From NCBI GenBank assembly GCA_963764675.1, contig CAVXTQ010000010.1, positions 310,001 to 374,000 of the forward strand: a stretch of 64,000 bases of DNA, read 5' to 3'. Of this stretch, positions 54,733 through 62,517 are shown piece by piece. Both the position numbers and the translations under genes were made by a program. This DNA is from Acidiferrum sp963764675. GTDB lineage: Bacteria; Acidobacteriota; Terriglobia; Acidiferrales; UBA7541. Each line of letters starts with the position of its first letter. Position 1 is the first letter of the stretch. The notes below the pieces were generated by a model that did no database searches, was not told the origin of the DNA, and saw only the letters and a list, made by a program, of their open reading frames with translations.

Positions 54733-55377
54733 ATGCTGCTCGCTAAATCGCTTCGTTTCGCTCTGCCTCTGTTTGCGGCTAACGCCGCGTGCGCGCTGCT
54801 TCCGTGTCTCGCGGCAGCGCAATCGCAGGACTCCCAAACCCAGCAGGCGCCATCTGTCGCGGATGCCGCGCGCCGCGCTCGTGAAGAGAAAAAAACCGCC
54901 GCGAAGTCCTCAAAGGTGATCACCGACGACGACCTCGTCAAGGCTCCCAAGTCCGGAGCGGACAGCATCAATGTAGCTGGGCAGACAGCACCAGATGCAC
55001 AGCAGGCCAACCCGGCTGCCACGAGTGCCACGGAATCATCGGATCAAGCCGCCGCGCCCGCGAGCACGGGTGCGGCGAAGAAGACTGGCGAAGATCCAGA
55101 GATCGCCAGACTGAAAGGGCAAGTCGCTAAGGTGAAGAAGGAGCTCGATCTCCTACAACGTGGCCTTGCGCTCGATCAAGACACTTTCTATTCCAATACG
55201 GACTACGCTCACGACACAGCCGGAAGAGCCAAGCTCGCAACGGAACAACAGCAAATCAACGACAAGCAGCTCGAGCTTGATGGGCTGAAAACCCAGCTCG
55301 CCGCCTTGATGGAACTCGAAAATCGCAAGAAGAACTCGTCCACAGGCGAGGCTGCTCCCGCACAACCTCAGCCGTAA
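54733..55377 (+). CDS. Secreted coiled-coil hypothetical protein
   Basis: A 214-residue protein with a signal peptide (KSLRFALPLFAANAACALLPCLAAAQS), a long Ala/Ser/Lys/Gln low-complexity middle (residues about 30-115) and a C-terminal heptad-rich coiled coil (residues about 118-200; IARLKGQVAKVKKELDLLQRGLALDQ, ATEQQQINDKQLELDGLKTQLAALMELENRKK). It resembles short periplasmic coiled-coil proteins seen in Acidobacteria; function unknown. ATG 54733 is preferred over the TTG six bases earlier. It converges on the SPFH gene. Confidence 0.7.
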   Translation: MLLAKSLRFALPLFAANAACALLPCLAAAQSQDSQTQQAPSVADAARRAREEKKTAAKSSKVITDDDLVKAPKSGADSINVAGQTAPDAQQANPAATSATESSDQAAAPASTGAAKKTGEDPEIARLKGQVAKVKKELDLLQRGLALDQDTFYSNTDYAHDTAGRAKLATEQQQINDKQLELDGLKTQLAALMELENRKKNSSTGEAAPAQPQP

Positions 55378-55385
55378 ACCAACTC

Positions 55386-56246
55386 TTACTTCGGCTCCAG
55401 CACCAGTGGCAGGCCGTTCTTCGGATTTCCGATGATGACCACCTTTGCGTTGGAGCTTGCCGCCAGTTTTTCCGTGGCTTCGATGCCCTTCCACTCCAGC
55501 AATTGCGGGCTGATGCCTTGCGCCACGATCTTCTGAAAATCCGCGATGCCTTGCGCTTCGATGCGCTTGCGCTCGGCTTCCTGCTTTTCCTTCTGCAAGA
55601 TGAAACTCATGCGCAGCGCGTCTTGCTCTGCCTGCTGCTTAGCTTCGATGGAACCCTTCAGCATGGCCGGCAGCTGGACGTCCCGCAGCAGGACGTTTTC
55701 CACGATCACACCGCGCGGGGCGAGCTGCGCCGTCAGCTCATCCTGAATCTGCTGCTGCACCAACTCTCGCGCATTGGTATAGAGCGCGTTCGCCGAATGG
55801 GCTGACGTCGAAGCGCGAATCGCCGCTCGTAGCGTGGGCTCGACGATCTTCTCCGCGTAGTTGTCTCCGACAGTCTGAAACACGTACGCCGCCTTGCTCT
55901 TGTCCAGGCGGAACAGCAGCGATGTGTCCAGCGCCAGGATCAGTCCCTCGTTAGAGGGCACGTTCGCGCTCTCTTTCACCGATTGGGTCTGTACTGACAG
56001 TTTTTGCACCGACTTCAGTGGGTTGATGAGATGGATTCCTTCGCTGAGGGTTTCTCCGGTGACTCGTCCGAAGAGAGTCAGCACGCCCACATTTCCCGTG
56101 GGTATCGAAGTGGTGCTCCACATCAGCAACAGCAAGATCACGACCACAAGCCCTATTCGCAATACTCTCGATCCTGCGCCACGAAAACTCGGCATCACCG
56201 GTATCGAGCCGCCAAAATTCGTTCCCTCGCGTGTTCCATCGGCCAT
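55386..56246 (-). CDS. SPFH-domain (prohibitin/HflC-like) membrane protein
   Basis: A 286-residue protein: one N-terminal membrane helix (VLRIGLVVVILLLLMWST, residues about 29-46), an SPFH/band 7 domain (GNVGVLTLFGRVTGETLSEGIHLINPLKSVQKLSVQTQ) and a C-terminal coiled coil (EAKQQAEQDALRMSFILQKEKQEAERKRIEAQGIADFQ). This is prohibitin/HflC-like architecture, often forming ring complexes with FtsH or stabilising membranes. It is a distinct lineage from the long flotillin at 32862. Start ATG 56246; a second ATG at 56258 would add four residues. Confidence 0.88.
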   Translation of the reverse strand: MADGTREGTNFGGSIPVMPSFRGAGSRVLRIGLVVVILLLLMWSTTSIPTGNVGVLTLFGRVTGETLSEGIHLINPLKSVQKLSVQTQSVKESANVPSNEGLILALDTSLLFRLDKSKAAYVFQTVGDNYAEKIVEPTLRAAIRASTSAHSANALYTNARELVQQQIQDELTAQLAPRGVIVENVLLRDVQLPAMLKGSIEAKQQAEQDALRMSFILQKEKQEAERKRIEAQGIADFQKIVAQGISPQLLEWKGIEATEKLAASSNAKVVIIGNPKNGLPLVLEPK

Positions 56247-56561
56247 TCCTGCCTCCATCGCGCCACACCCTTACCCAAGCGAACGTAACCAACAGAAGTG
56301 CGGCGCAAGTGGTTCCATCTTCCACTATTCACTGCCCACTACTCACTACCCACCTCTTCGCGTGTTTCCTCTTCGGCAATGGCACCCCAACATCTTGTGG
56401 TGTTTTCTCTTGACACCCTAGACGCCGCGCGCCACAATGCGCGCCAACCTTTCGCATTCTTGGGCTGGCAGGGAGCGTTGCATCGCTCCGCCGAAATATG
56501 GAATTTCGGCTGTGGTTTGTTCGTCGTGATGCGCGCAGGCTGGCCACTTGGGAGAAAAACG
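56247..56561. other. Intergenic region with short imperfect repeats
   Basis: About 315 bases without a supported gene. It includes a run of imperfect repeats at about 56318-56353 built on CACT/ACTACTCACT/ACCCAC-like units. Confidence 0.4.
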
Positions 56562-56783
56562 ATGCAGTATTTGCCCGGCTTCACCGTGCAATGTATCAAT
56601 CCGGGGTGCGACGCTCGCGGTCACTGGCTGCGCGCCGACGCCACCGGCCCGATCAGCGACGACGGTCGCTGTCCTTGCTGCGGCGACATGCTCCGCAACG
56701 TACCTCCGCCGCTTGGCCCGCGCTTCCGCATGCGTCCCCGCGCGCTGACGGCACGTCCCCCCCTGCGCCCGCGTCCCCGCTAG
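56562..56783 (+). CDS. Small zinc-ribbon-like protein
   Basis: A 73-residue protein with two cysteine pairs (CINPGC ... CPCC) separated by 20 residues, a layout typical of small zinc ribbons: CINPGCDARGHWLRADAT, then GRCPCCGDML. The C-terminal tail is rich in Pro and Arg. A GGGAG site precedes the ATG by eight bases. The longer frame to 56298 lacks support. Function unknown; small zinc-binding proteins often modify larger complexes. Confidence 0.6.
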   Translation: MQYLPGFTVQCINPGCDARGHWLRADATGPISDDGRCPCCGDMLRNVPPPLGPRFRMRPRALTARPPLRPRPR

Positions 56784-56863
56784 TAGAGTTTTCCCAGAAT
56801 CCCGAGCCAAAGAGAAGGGCCGGAGCGCACAGCCTCCGGCCTCCTTGCAGGAATGACGAGCGC

Positions 56864-57223
56864 TTACTGGCTTTCGACCAGGCCCTTCTGCGCGATTTCC
56901 TCGTCGCTGAGCCACAAATCGGGGATGTTGGCCGAGCCGAACCGCAGGACGTCCTGGAGTGCTCCCCGCACTTCGCCGAGCCGGAAGTCCACACCCAATC
57001 GCTCGAGCATGTCGATCAACGACTGCGCGCTTTCGGCCAGCATCGGACGCGGGTGCAATGTTTTCGCGTCACGCTCCATCCCTCGATCCAGCTGATGATA
57101 GGTGACTACGTACATCGTGCCGGGGCCGGCACCGTGGCGGACGATGTGCAAGAATCCTCGCGTCTTCGGGTTTTCTTGGACGTGTCCCGCACCTGTGGGC
57201 GGACGGGACGTGAGCGCACGCAT
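56864..57223 (-). CDS. Unknown small protein directly downstream of nrdJ
   Basis: A 119-residue soluble protein, no recognised family. Composition is ordinary; segments such as GFLHIVRHGAGPGTMYVVTYHQLDRGMERDAKT and SAQSLIDMLERLGVDFRLGEVRGALQDVLRFGSANIPDLWLSDEEIAQ look globular and amphipathic. The start is ATG 57223, 34 bases after the nrdJ stop on the same strand, so it is probably co-transcribed and could modulate or assist the reductase. That link is inference from position only. Confidence 0.6.
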   Translation of the reverse strand: MRALTSRPPTGAGHVQENPKTRGFLHIVRHGAGPGTMYVVTYHQLDRGMERDAKTLHPRPMLAESAQSLIDMLERLGVDFRLGEVRGALQDVLRFGSANIPDLWLSDEEIAQKGLVESQ

Positions 57224-57257
57224 CTCGTTGAGTTCCTCTATTGTTGTGAGCGGTGTC

Positions 57258-60047
57258 TCAACTGCAGCCCGACGTGCTGCCGCAGTTCTCGCACTTGTAG
57301 CATGCGCCGTTCGGCACCATCAGCATGCCGCACTCCGAGCATGCCGGCGCGCCTTCGTGAGCGTCGCGAGGCTTTGCCGATGAGGTGTTGCCGGCGGTGA
57401 TGGCCGCCAGCATGGAATCCAACATTGCGGAATTTGGCGACGCCGGGGCCGGCACAGGCTGATCGCCGGTCAGCTTCAGGTAGTCCGAAGAGATAAACCG
57501 CCCACCCAGCCAACGCGCGATGTAGTCCAACACCGAGGAAACAAACCGGATGTTGGGATTCGGCGTGATGCCTGATGGTTCAAACCGCGTATTCACCAGT
57601 TTGTCGACAAAAACCTTTAGCGGCACGCCATATTGCAACCCGAGCGACACGGTCAGCGCCAGGCCGTCCATCACGCCCGAAAGCGTCGAGCCTTCCTTCG
57701 ACATCTTGATGAAGATCTCGCCGGGGCGCCCGTCTTCGTACATCCCGACGGTAAGGTAGCCTTCGTGCCCGCCCACGCTGAACTTATGCGTTACCGAAGC
57801 GCGTTCGGTGGGCATTTTCTCGCGTTGTCTTCGTGCAAAGAGTTCCCGCTGCACGGGTTCCGTCACGGCGATGCTTTCCGCTTTCTTCTCGTCTTTTTTC
57901 TGCCCTGCGGCCGAAAGCGGCTGCGAGCGCTTTGAATTGTCGCGATAGATGGCCACGGCCTTCAACCCCATCTTCCAGGATTCGATGTAGGCCTGCATGA
58001 CGTCTTCGATCGTCGATTCCTCGGGCATGTTGATGGTCTTGGAAATCGCACCCGACAGGAAGGGCTGCGCGGCCCCCATCATCTTCACGTGTCCGGTCCA
58101 GCTGATCGAGCGTCCGCCGCCGGCCGGCGCCAGCGAGCAATCGAATATCGCCAAATGCTCTTCCTTGAGATACGGCGCACCCTCGATGGTTCCGTTCTTA
58201 TCGATGTGCGACACGATCTCGCTGGTCTGTTCCGGTGTGCAGCCGAGCTTCATCAGTGCCTGAGGCACGGTGTTGTTCACGATTTTAATCAGACCGCCGC
58301 CCACCAGCTTCTTGTGCTTCACCAGCGCCAGATCCGGCTCGATGCCCGTCGTGTCGCAGTCCATCATGAAGCCGATCGTTCCCGTCGGCGCCAGCACCGT
58401 CACCTGCGAGTTCTTGTAGCCGAATTTTTCGCCATGCTGCAGCGCCGTGTCCCAGGAGTCTTGCGCCGCCAGGAAGAGTTCCGTCTGCACGTGTTCCGGC
58501 TTGATGCCGCGCATCGCGTCGCGATGCATGCGCACTACGTCCAGCATCGGCTCGCGGTTCACTTCATAGCCAGGGAACGCGCCCATGCGCTCGGCGATGC
58601 GCGACGATTGCGCGTAAGCCTCTCCGCACATCAGCGCGGTCACAGCGCCGGCTACGTCGCGGCCTTCGTCGGAATCGTACGGCAACGCCATCGACATCAA
58701 CAACGCGCCGAGGTTGGCGTAGCCAAGCCCGAGCGGCCGGAAAGCGTGCGAGTTATCCGCAATCTTCGGCGTTGGGTAGCTCGCGTTATCGACCAGGATT
58801 TCTTGCGCCGTGATGGTGACGTCCACCGCATGCCGGAACGCTTCGACCTCGAACTGGCCGTTCGGTCCCAGATACTTCATCAGGTTGAGCGACGCCAGGT
58901 TGCACGCGGTGTCGTCCAAGAACATGTACTCGGAGCAAGGATTGGATGCGTTGATGCGCGCCGTGCTCTTGCACGTGTGCCAGCGGTTGATCGTGGTGTC
59001 GTACTGCATGCCCGGATCGCCGCAATGCCAAGTGGAATCGGCAACCTTGAGCAACAGGTCCCGTGCGCGCAACTTATCGGCAGGCTGCCCGTCGGTGACG
59101 TTTCGCGTCCACCAGTCGCGATCTTCTTCGGCGGCGCGCATGAACTCGTCGGTTACGCGCACGGAGTGGTTGGCGTTCTGGAAGAAGATCGAGCTGTAGG
59201 CGGTACCATCGATGCCCGAGTCGTAGCCCTGCTCGATCAAGACGTGGGCCTTGCGCTCTTCCTTCATCTTGCATTCGATGAACTCAACGATATCCGGGTG
59301 ATCGATATTCAGGATCACCATTTTCGCCGCGCGCCGCGTCTTGCCGCCGCTCTTGATCACACCCGCGAACGCATCGAAGCCCTTCATGAAGCTCACCGGA
59401 CCTGACGCGATTCCTCCGCCCGAGAGCGTCTCTTTGCTGCCGCGCAAACTGGAGAAATTCGTGCCCGTGCCGGAGCCCCACTTGAAGAGCATGCCTTCGG
59501 TCCGCGTCAGGCCCATGATCGATTCCATGTTGTCGTGCACGGAGTTGATGAAGCACGCCGAGCACTGCGGTTTCGGCTGCACACCTACGTTGAACCACAC
59601 CGGCGAGTTGAAGCTCATCTTCTGTTCAACCAGCAGGTGGGTCAGCTCGTCGCGGAACGCATCGCGCGAATCGGCATCGGCGAAATAGCGGCCTTCTTCG
59701 CCCCAGCGCACGATGGTGCTGGCCACGCGGCCGATCAATTGCCGCACCGAGGTTTCTCGGTCGCGCGTTCCCGGCTTTCCGTGGAAATATTTGCTGGTGA
59801 CGATGTTCGTCGCGGTCTGCGACCAATTCTTGGGAACTTCCACGTCTTCCTGGCGGAAGATGGTGACGCCCTTTTCGTTTCCGATCAGCGCGGTACGCTT
59901 TTCCCATTCGACCAAGTCGAAGGGCGAGGTCTTCCCATCGGTAAAGTACCGCTCGAACACAAGTCCGGTTTGGGTGCCGGCCGTAGTCTCCGGGCTCATT
60001 CCTGTTTGCGGCGTCTTTCCATGCAGTGCCGGCTTCACCGTTGCCAT
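57258..60047 (-). CDS. nrdJ: Class II adenosylcobalamin-dependent ribonucleoside-diphosphate reductase
   Basis: A 929-residue class II reductase making dNDPs without oxygen. Signatures include SFNSPVWFNVGVQPKPQCSACFI, TGTNFSSLRG, the active-site loop NPCSEYMFLDDTACNLASLNL, the radical-site region VLAPTGTIGFMMDCDTTGIEPDLALVKHK and the C-terminal cysteine pairs ACSECGMLMVPNGACYKCENCG, which serve redox shuttling. ATG 60047 has GGAGG five bases upstream; an internal ATG at 59996 is less likely. No ATP-cone is seen at the N-terminus. Its 5' region holds a hairpin that could cover the ribosome site. Confidence 0.97.
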   Translation of the reverse strand: MATVKPALHGKTPQTGMSPETTAGTQTGLVFERYFTDGKTSPFDLVEWEKRTALIGNEKGVTIFRQEDVEVPKNWSQTATNIVTSKYFHGKPGTRDRETSVRQLIGRVASTIVRWGEEGRYFADADSRDAFRDELTHLLVEQKMSFNSPVWFNVGVQPKPQCSACFINSVHDNMESIMGLTRTEGMLFKWGSGTGTNFSSLRGSKETLSGGGIASGPVSFMKGFDAFAGVIKSGGKTRRAAKMVILNIDHPDIVEFIECKMKEERKAHVLIEQGYDSGIDGTAYSSIFFQNANHSVRVTDEFMRAAEEDRDWWTRNVTDGQPADKLRARDLLLKVADSTWHCGDPGMQYDTTINRWHTCKSTARINASNPCSEYMFLDDTACNLASLNLMKYLGPNGQFEVEAFRHAVDVTITAQEILVDNASYPTPKIADNSHAFRPLGLGYANLGALLMSMALPYDSDEGRDVAGAVTALMCGEAYAQSSRIAERMGAFPGYEVNREPMLDVVRMHRDAMRGIKPEHVQTELFLAAQDSWDTALQHGEKFGYKNSQVTVLAPTGTIGFMMDCDTTGIEPDLALVKHKKLVGGGLIKIVNNTVPQALMKLGCTPEQTSEIVSHIDKNGTIEGAPYLKEEHLAIFDCSLAPAGGGRSISWTGHVKMMGAAQPFLSGAISKTINMPEESTIEDVMQAYIESWKMGLKAVAIYRDNSKRSQPLSAAGQKKDEKKAESIAVTEPVQRELFARRQREKMPTERASVTHKFSVGGHEGYLTVGMYEDGRPGEIFIKMSKEGSTLSGVMDGLALTVSLGLQYGVPLKVFVDKLVNTRFEPSGITPNPNIRFVSSVLDYIARWLGGRFISSDYLKLTGDQPVPAPASPNSAMLDSMLAAITAGNTSSAKPRDAHEGAPACSECGMLMVPNGACYKCENCGSTSGCS

Positions 60048-60052
60048 CCGTT

Positions 60053-60085
60053 CCTCCGCGCTCCAGGGCTCCCCCGAGGCGGAGG
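60053..60085 (-). promoter_or_regulatory. Hairpin covering the nrdJ ribosome binding site
   Basis: On the minus-strand transcript CCTCCGC (60079-60085 on plus as its complement) can pair with GCGGAGG (60053-60059), a 7-bp stem with a 19-base loop. The GGAGG of the 3' arm is the nrdJ Shine-Dalgarno, so the stem could block translation. A second hairpin CCTCTG/CAGAGG lies just upstream (60104-60121). No cobalamin riboswitch consensus is seen. Confidence 0.45.
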
Positions 60086-60184
60086 CTACCCTTCTAGTTT
60101 ACTCCTCTGCCGTAACAGAGGCGCTACCCACGTTCCCAAATCGCGACGCAACTTGATCCGACCGGTTCGTGCGGGTTACAAAGC

Positions 60185-60213
60185 AAAAAATTCGACCGCG
60201 CTGTGCGGTCGAA
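60185..60213 (-). terminator. Rho-independent terminator
   Basis: On the minus strand TTCGACCGC (60205-60213) and GCGGTCGAA (60191-60199) form a perfect 9-bp stem with a 5-base loop followed by six U (A6 on plus at 60185-60190). It closes the small transcription unit starting near 60428, before nrdJ. Confidence 0.92.
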
Positions 60214-60273
60214 AGGGCTAAAAACCGCTGCAAACGCAATGCCCTGCCGTTGGCTGGTGAAATTACGCAGCCT

Positions 60274-60408
60274 TCACAGCAGCGCTTCACGCTCGTAGCG
60301 GGCGCGGAACTGGGTTTCGCGCTCGATTTTTTTGCTTAGAACCCGGGCTGGTATGGTGGCCCGTACGGACACGTGCGTAACATCCTCGACCCGGTCCGCC
60401 TGGCGCAA
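60274..60408 (-). CDS. Candidate 44-residue small protein in its own transcription unit
   Basis: Between a consensus-like promoter (60435-60463) and a strong terminator (60185-60213) the minus strand has an open frame of 45 codons from TTG 60408 to TGA 60274, ending SKKIERETQFRARYEREALL. The predicted protein is basic and amphipathic, with a helical second half. A GGGGGA purine run lies five bases before the TTG; a GTG at 60372 is another start, giving 32 residues. I recognise no family. Position 200-plus bases upstream of nrdJ on the same strand could mean a leader peptide, an autonomous small protein, or a non-coding RNA that happens to be open. Confidence 0.5.
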   Translation of the reverse strand: MRQADRVEDVTHVSVRATIPARVLSKKIERETQFRARYEREALL

Positions 60409-60434
60409 CCACGTTCCCCCGAATCTGGAGTTGC

Positions 60435-60463
60435 AGTATCATCGGCTGCGAAATTCCTGTCAA
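60435..60463 (-). promoter_or_regulatory. Strong sigma-70 promoter upstream of the small gene
   Basis: On the minus strand a perfect TTGACA (60458-60463) and GATACT (60435-60440) are separated by exactly 17 bases, the best promoter match in the window. Initiation would be near 60428. Confidence 0.85.
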
Positions 60464-60672
60464 GAGGAAATCGCAAAATGTCGTTGATATTTTCGCACCG
60501 TGTCTATTTGTAGTGGTGGTCTTTCTAGTCCCACCGTCTTAGATTCACTAAGGACGCGCAAGAAAACCGCGCAAAGAAATGCCGCGTTGCTCACGGCGCG
60601 GCGTCGCGTGCCTATTTCTGTTCATCCGCAGAGGAAAATTGGCGCACAATAAAATGTTCTAACTTCTTTGAT

Positions 60673-61317
60673 ATGAAGCTTCGCTCATACTTACGCCTGG
60701 CCTTGATTCTTGCGGTTGCAGCAGTCTTGTGCGCTCTTGCTTTGCGGATTTACAGCGCTCACGAAGACGCAATCGCGGCGTCGTACGGTCGAACCGTTCC
60801 CGCGCTTGGAGAAAAGCTGGTCCTGCCCGGCGTACCCAATGCCGGTAAGGTCAGCGAATTCCTTTACCGGGGAGCTCAGCCGCATCGCGAGGGTTATGAG
60901 CAGTTGCAACGTCTTGGCATTTCCATTGTCGTTGATCTTCGGAGTTCGGCTGCCACGCAAGAGTATGAGCAGCGCGCCGTTGAAGCCCTCGGGATGCGCC
61001 ATGTCGCTATTGCTACGAACGGCTTTCTTGGTCCAGCAGACGATCAGGTCGCTACCTTCTTGACTCTTCTCCGCGAAAACCCGGGAAAGAAGGTGTTCGT
61101 GCACTGCTATTACGGCGACGATCGCACCGGCGTGATGGTGGCTTCGTATCGCATGGCCGAGCAGCACTGGACGTCTGACCAGGCGTACAACGAAATGCGC
61201 GTTTTTCACTTCCATCGCCACTTGATTCTGATGGGCCACTACGTCAAGTATTTCCCCGCGGACTTCGCGATTGGCCCCGTGTTTGCTCCTCTCCGATCGG
61301 CTGGGCCGCCAAATTAG
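60673..61317 (+). CDS. Dual-specificity/tyrosine-phosphatase-like protein
   Basis: A 214-residue protein: N-terminal helix (RLALILAVAAVLCALALRI) that may anchor it to the membrane, then a cysteine-phosphatase fold with YRGAQPHREGYEQLQRLGISIVVDLRS and the P-loop VHCYYGDDRTGVMVAS (CX5R). It likely dephosphorylates protein Ser/Thr/Tyr or lipid/nucleotide phosphates in the periplasm. It sits just ahead of two Ser/Thr kinases, so it could form a phosphatase/kinase set, but they lie behind a 140-base gap and the topology (exported phosphatase, cytoplasmic kinases) argues against direct antagonism. Confidence 0.85.
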   Translation: MKLRSYLRLALILAVAAVLCALALRIYSAHEDAIAASYGRTVPALGEKLVLPGVPNAGKVSEFLYRGAQPHREGYEQLQRLGISIVVDLRSSAATQEYEQRAVEALGMRHVAIATNGFLGPADDQVATFLTLLRENPGKKVFVHCYYGDDRTGVMVASYRMAEQHWTSDQAYNEMRVFHFHRHLILMGHYVKYFPADFAIGPVFAPLRSAGPPN

Positions 61318-61459
61318 CCGGTACCGAGACTCTTAGCCCTTTCTAATCAAGTACTTTCGTACTGTTTTCCCTAGGACTGGTGCTTCATTTCCTTCGGCCT
61401 GCGCTCCAGCTAACCTATCCGATGACGCCGGGGATGTCCCGGCTGAGGGGAAGTGCTCT

Positions 61460-62335
61460 GTGCAAGTCGGCCGTTATCAAATTCTGGATACCATCGGCAC
61501 CGGCGCAAACAGCCGTGTGGTCCGCGGATTCGATCCCATGATCGGCCGCACCGTGGCCATCAAATTGTTTCCGCGAGAACTCGCTGCCGGCGAGGGCCGC
61601 GAGCGTTTCCTTACAGAAGCGCGCGTCGTTGGGCAGATTTCACACGCCTCAATCGTTGCGCTGCACGATATGGGCATCGACGAAGCCACGTCGACACCCT
61701 ACCTGGTGATGGAATACGTCGAAGGCCAGCCTCTCGAGCGCGTCCTTGATAAAGGCAGCGTGCCGTTTCCACGCGCCTGCGCCTGGGCCGCCGACGTTGC
61801 CGTCGCGCTGGAAGTCGCGCATCGTAAGGGCATTATCCATGGCGACGTGAAGCCGGCGAACATTCTCGTTAACGAAGAAAATCGCGTCAAGCTGACGGAC
61901 TTTGGTATGGCGCGCCTCGCCAGTCGCGACACCAAGGACACGCCGCTCTTGGGTACGCCCGCATATTGGTGTCCGGAACAAATTGTCGGTAAGCCGCAGG
62001 ATGCGCGCTCAGATATTTTCTCGCTCGGCGTCGTGCTCTACGAGATGATCACCGGCACCCGGCCGTTCGACTCCGATTCGATCCAGGGCGTTTGTTCCCA
62101 AATTATGTCTTCCACGCCGCTGCCGCCGTCGCACTCGAATCCATCTCTGCCGGTGGGCCTCAACGACTTGATCGCTTCGTGTCTCGCCAAAGACCCGGCG
62201 CAGCGCCGAAGCTCCGCCGAAGATCTTGCCATTGACCTTTATCCCTTCGCGCGCCGCAAAGCCGCTCCGCAAGCTGCGGCGCAGCAGTCCACGTCTTTTC
62301 GCGACCGCGCCGCGAAGCTCCTCCGTTCCGCCTAA
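61460..62335 (+). CDS. Serine/threonine protein kinase (non-RD type)
   Basis: A 291-residue soluble kinase. The Gly loop is IGTGANSRVVRG, the ATP Lys is K35 in VAIKLF, the catalytic loop is HGDVKPANIL (H127-G128-D129) with Gly instead of the usual Arg, and the metal Asp is in LTDFGMARL (147-149). GTPAYWCPEQ is the P+1 region. The HGD makes it a non-RD kinase, so activation-loop phosphorylation should not be needed for activity. It ends with a short basic/Gln tail and has no sensor domain. GTG 61460 follows a GAGGGG site. A paralog follows 182 bases on. Confidence 0.9.
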   Translation: MQVGRYQILDTIGTGANSRVVRGFDPMIGRTVAIKLFPRELAAGEGRERFLTEARVVGQISHASIVALHDMGIDEATSTPYLVMEYVEGQPLERVLDKGSVPFPRACAWAADVAVALEVAHRKGIIHGDVKPANILVNEENRVKLTDFGMARLASRDTKDTPLLGTPAYWCPEQIVGKPQDARSDIFSLGVVLYEMITGTRPFDSDSIQGVCSQIMSSTPLPPSHSNPSLPVGLNDLIASCLAKDPAQRRSSAEDLAIDLYPFARRKAAPQAAAQQSTSFRDRAAKLLRSA

Positions 62336-62517
62336 GGACAGTACCGCCGCGCACTCGACTTGGACGTAACTGTAAGGTTCTACGGCGATTACCTTAGTAC
62401 GGCAGATTGGACACTACCTGTACGGACGAACCATTCCCTTTCACGATTTCTCCGGTCAAGATTCAAAGATAGAAGATACCGTTTACGAAACAGCAAAATT
62501 CTTAGGTCGCTGCGACG

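Noticed and set aside
60048..60673. Cobalamin riboswitch before the B12-dependent nrdJ
   Set aside because: I looked for the B12-box-like GCCACTG and the conserved helices; none are present, and a small promoter-terminator unit occupies the region.
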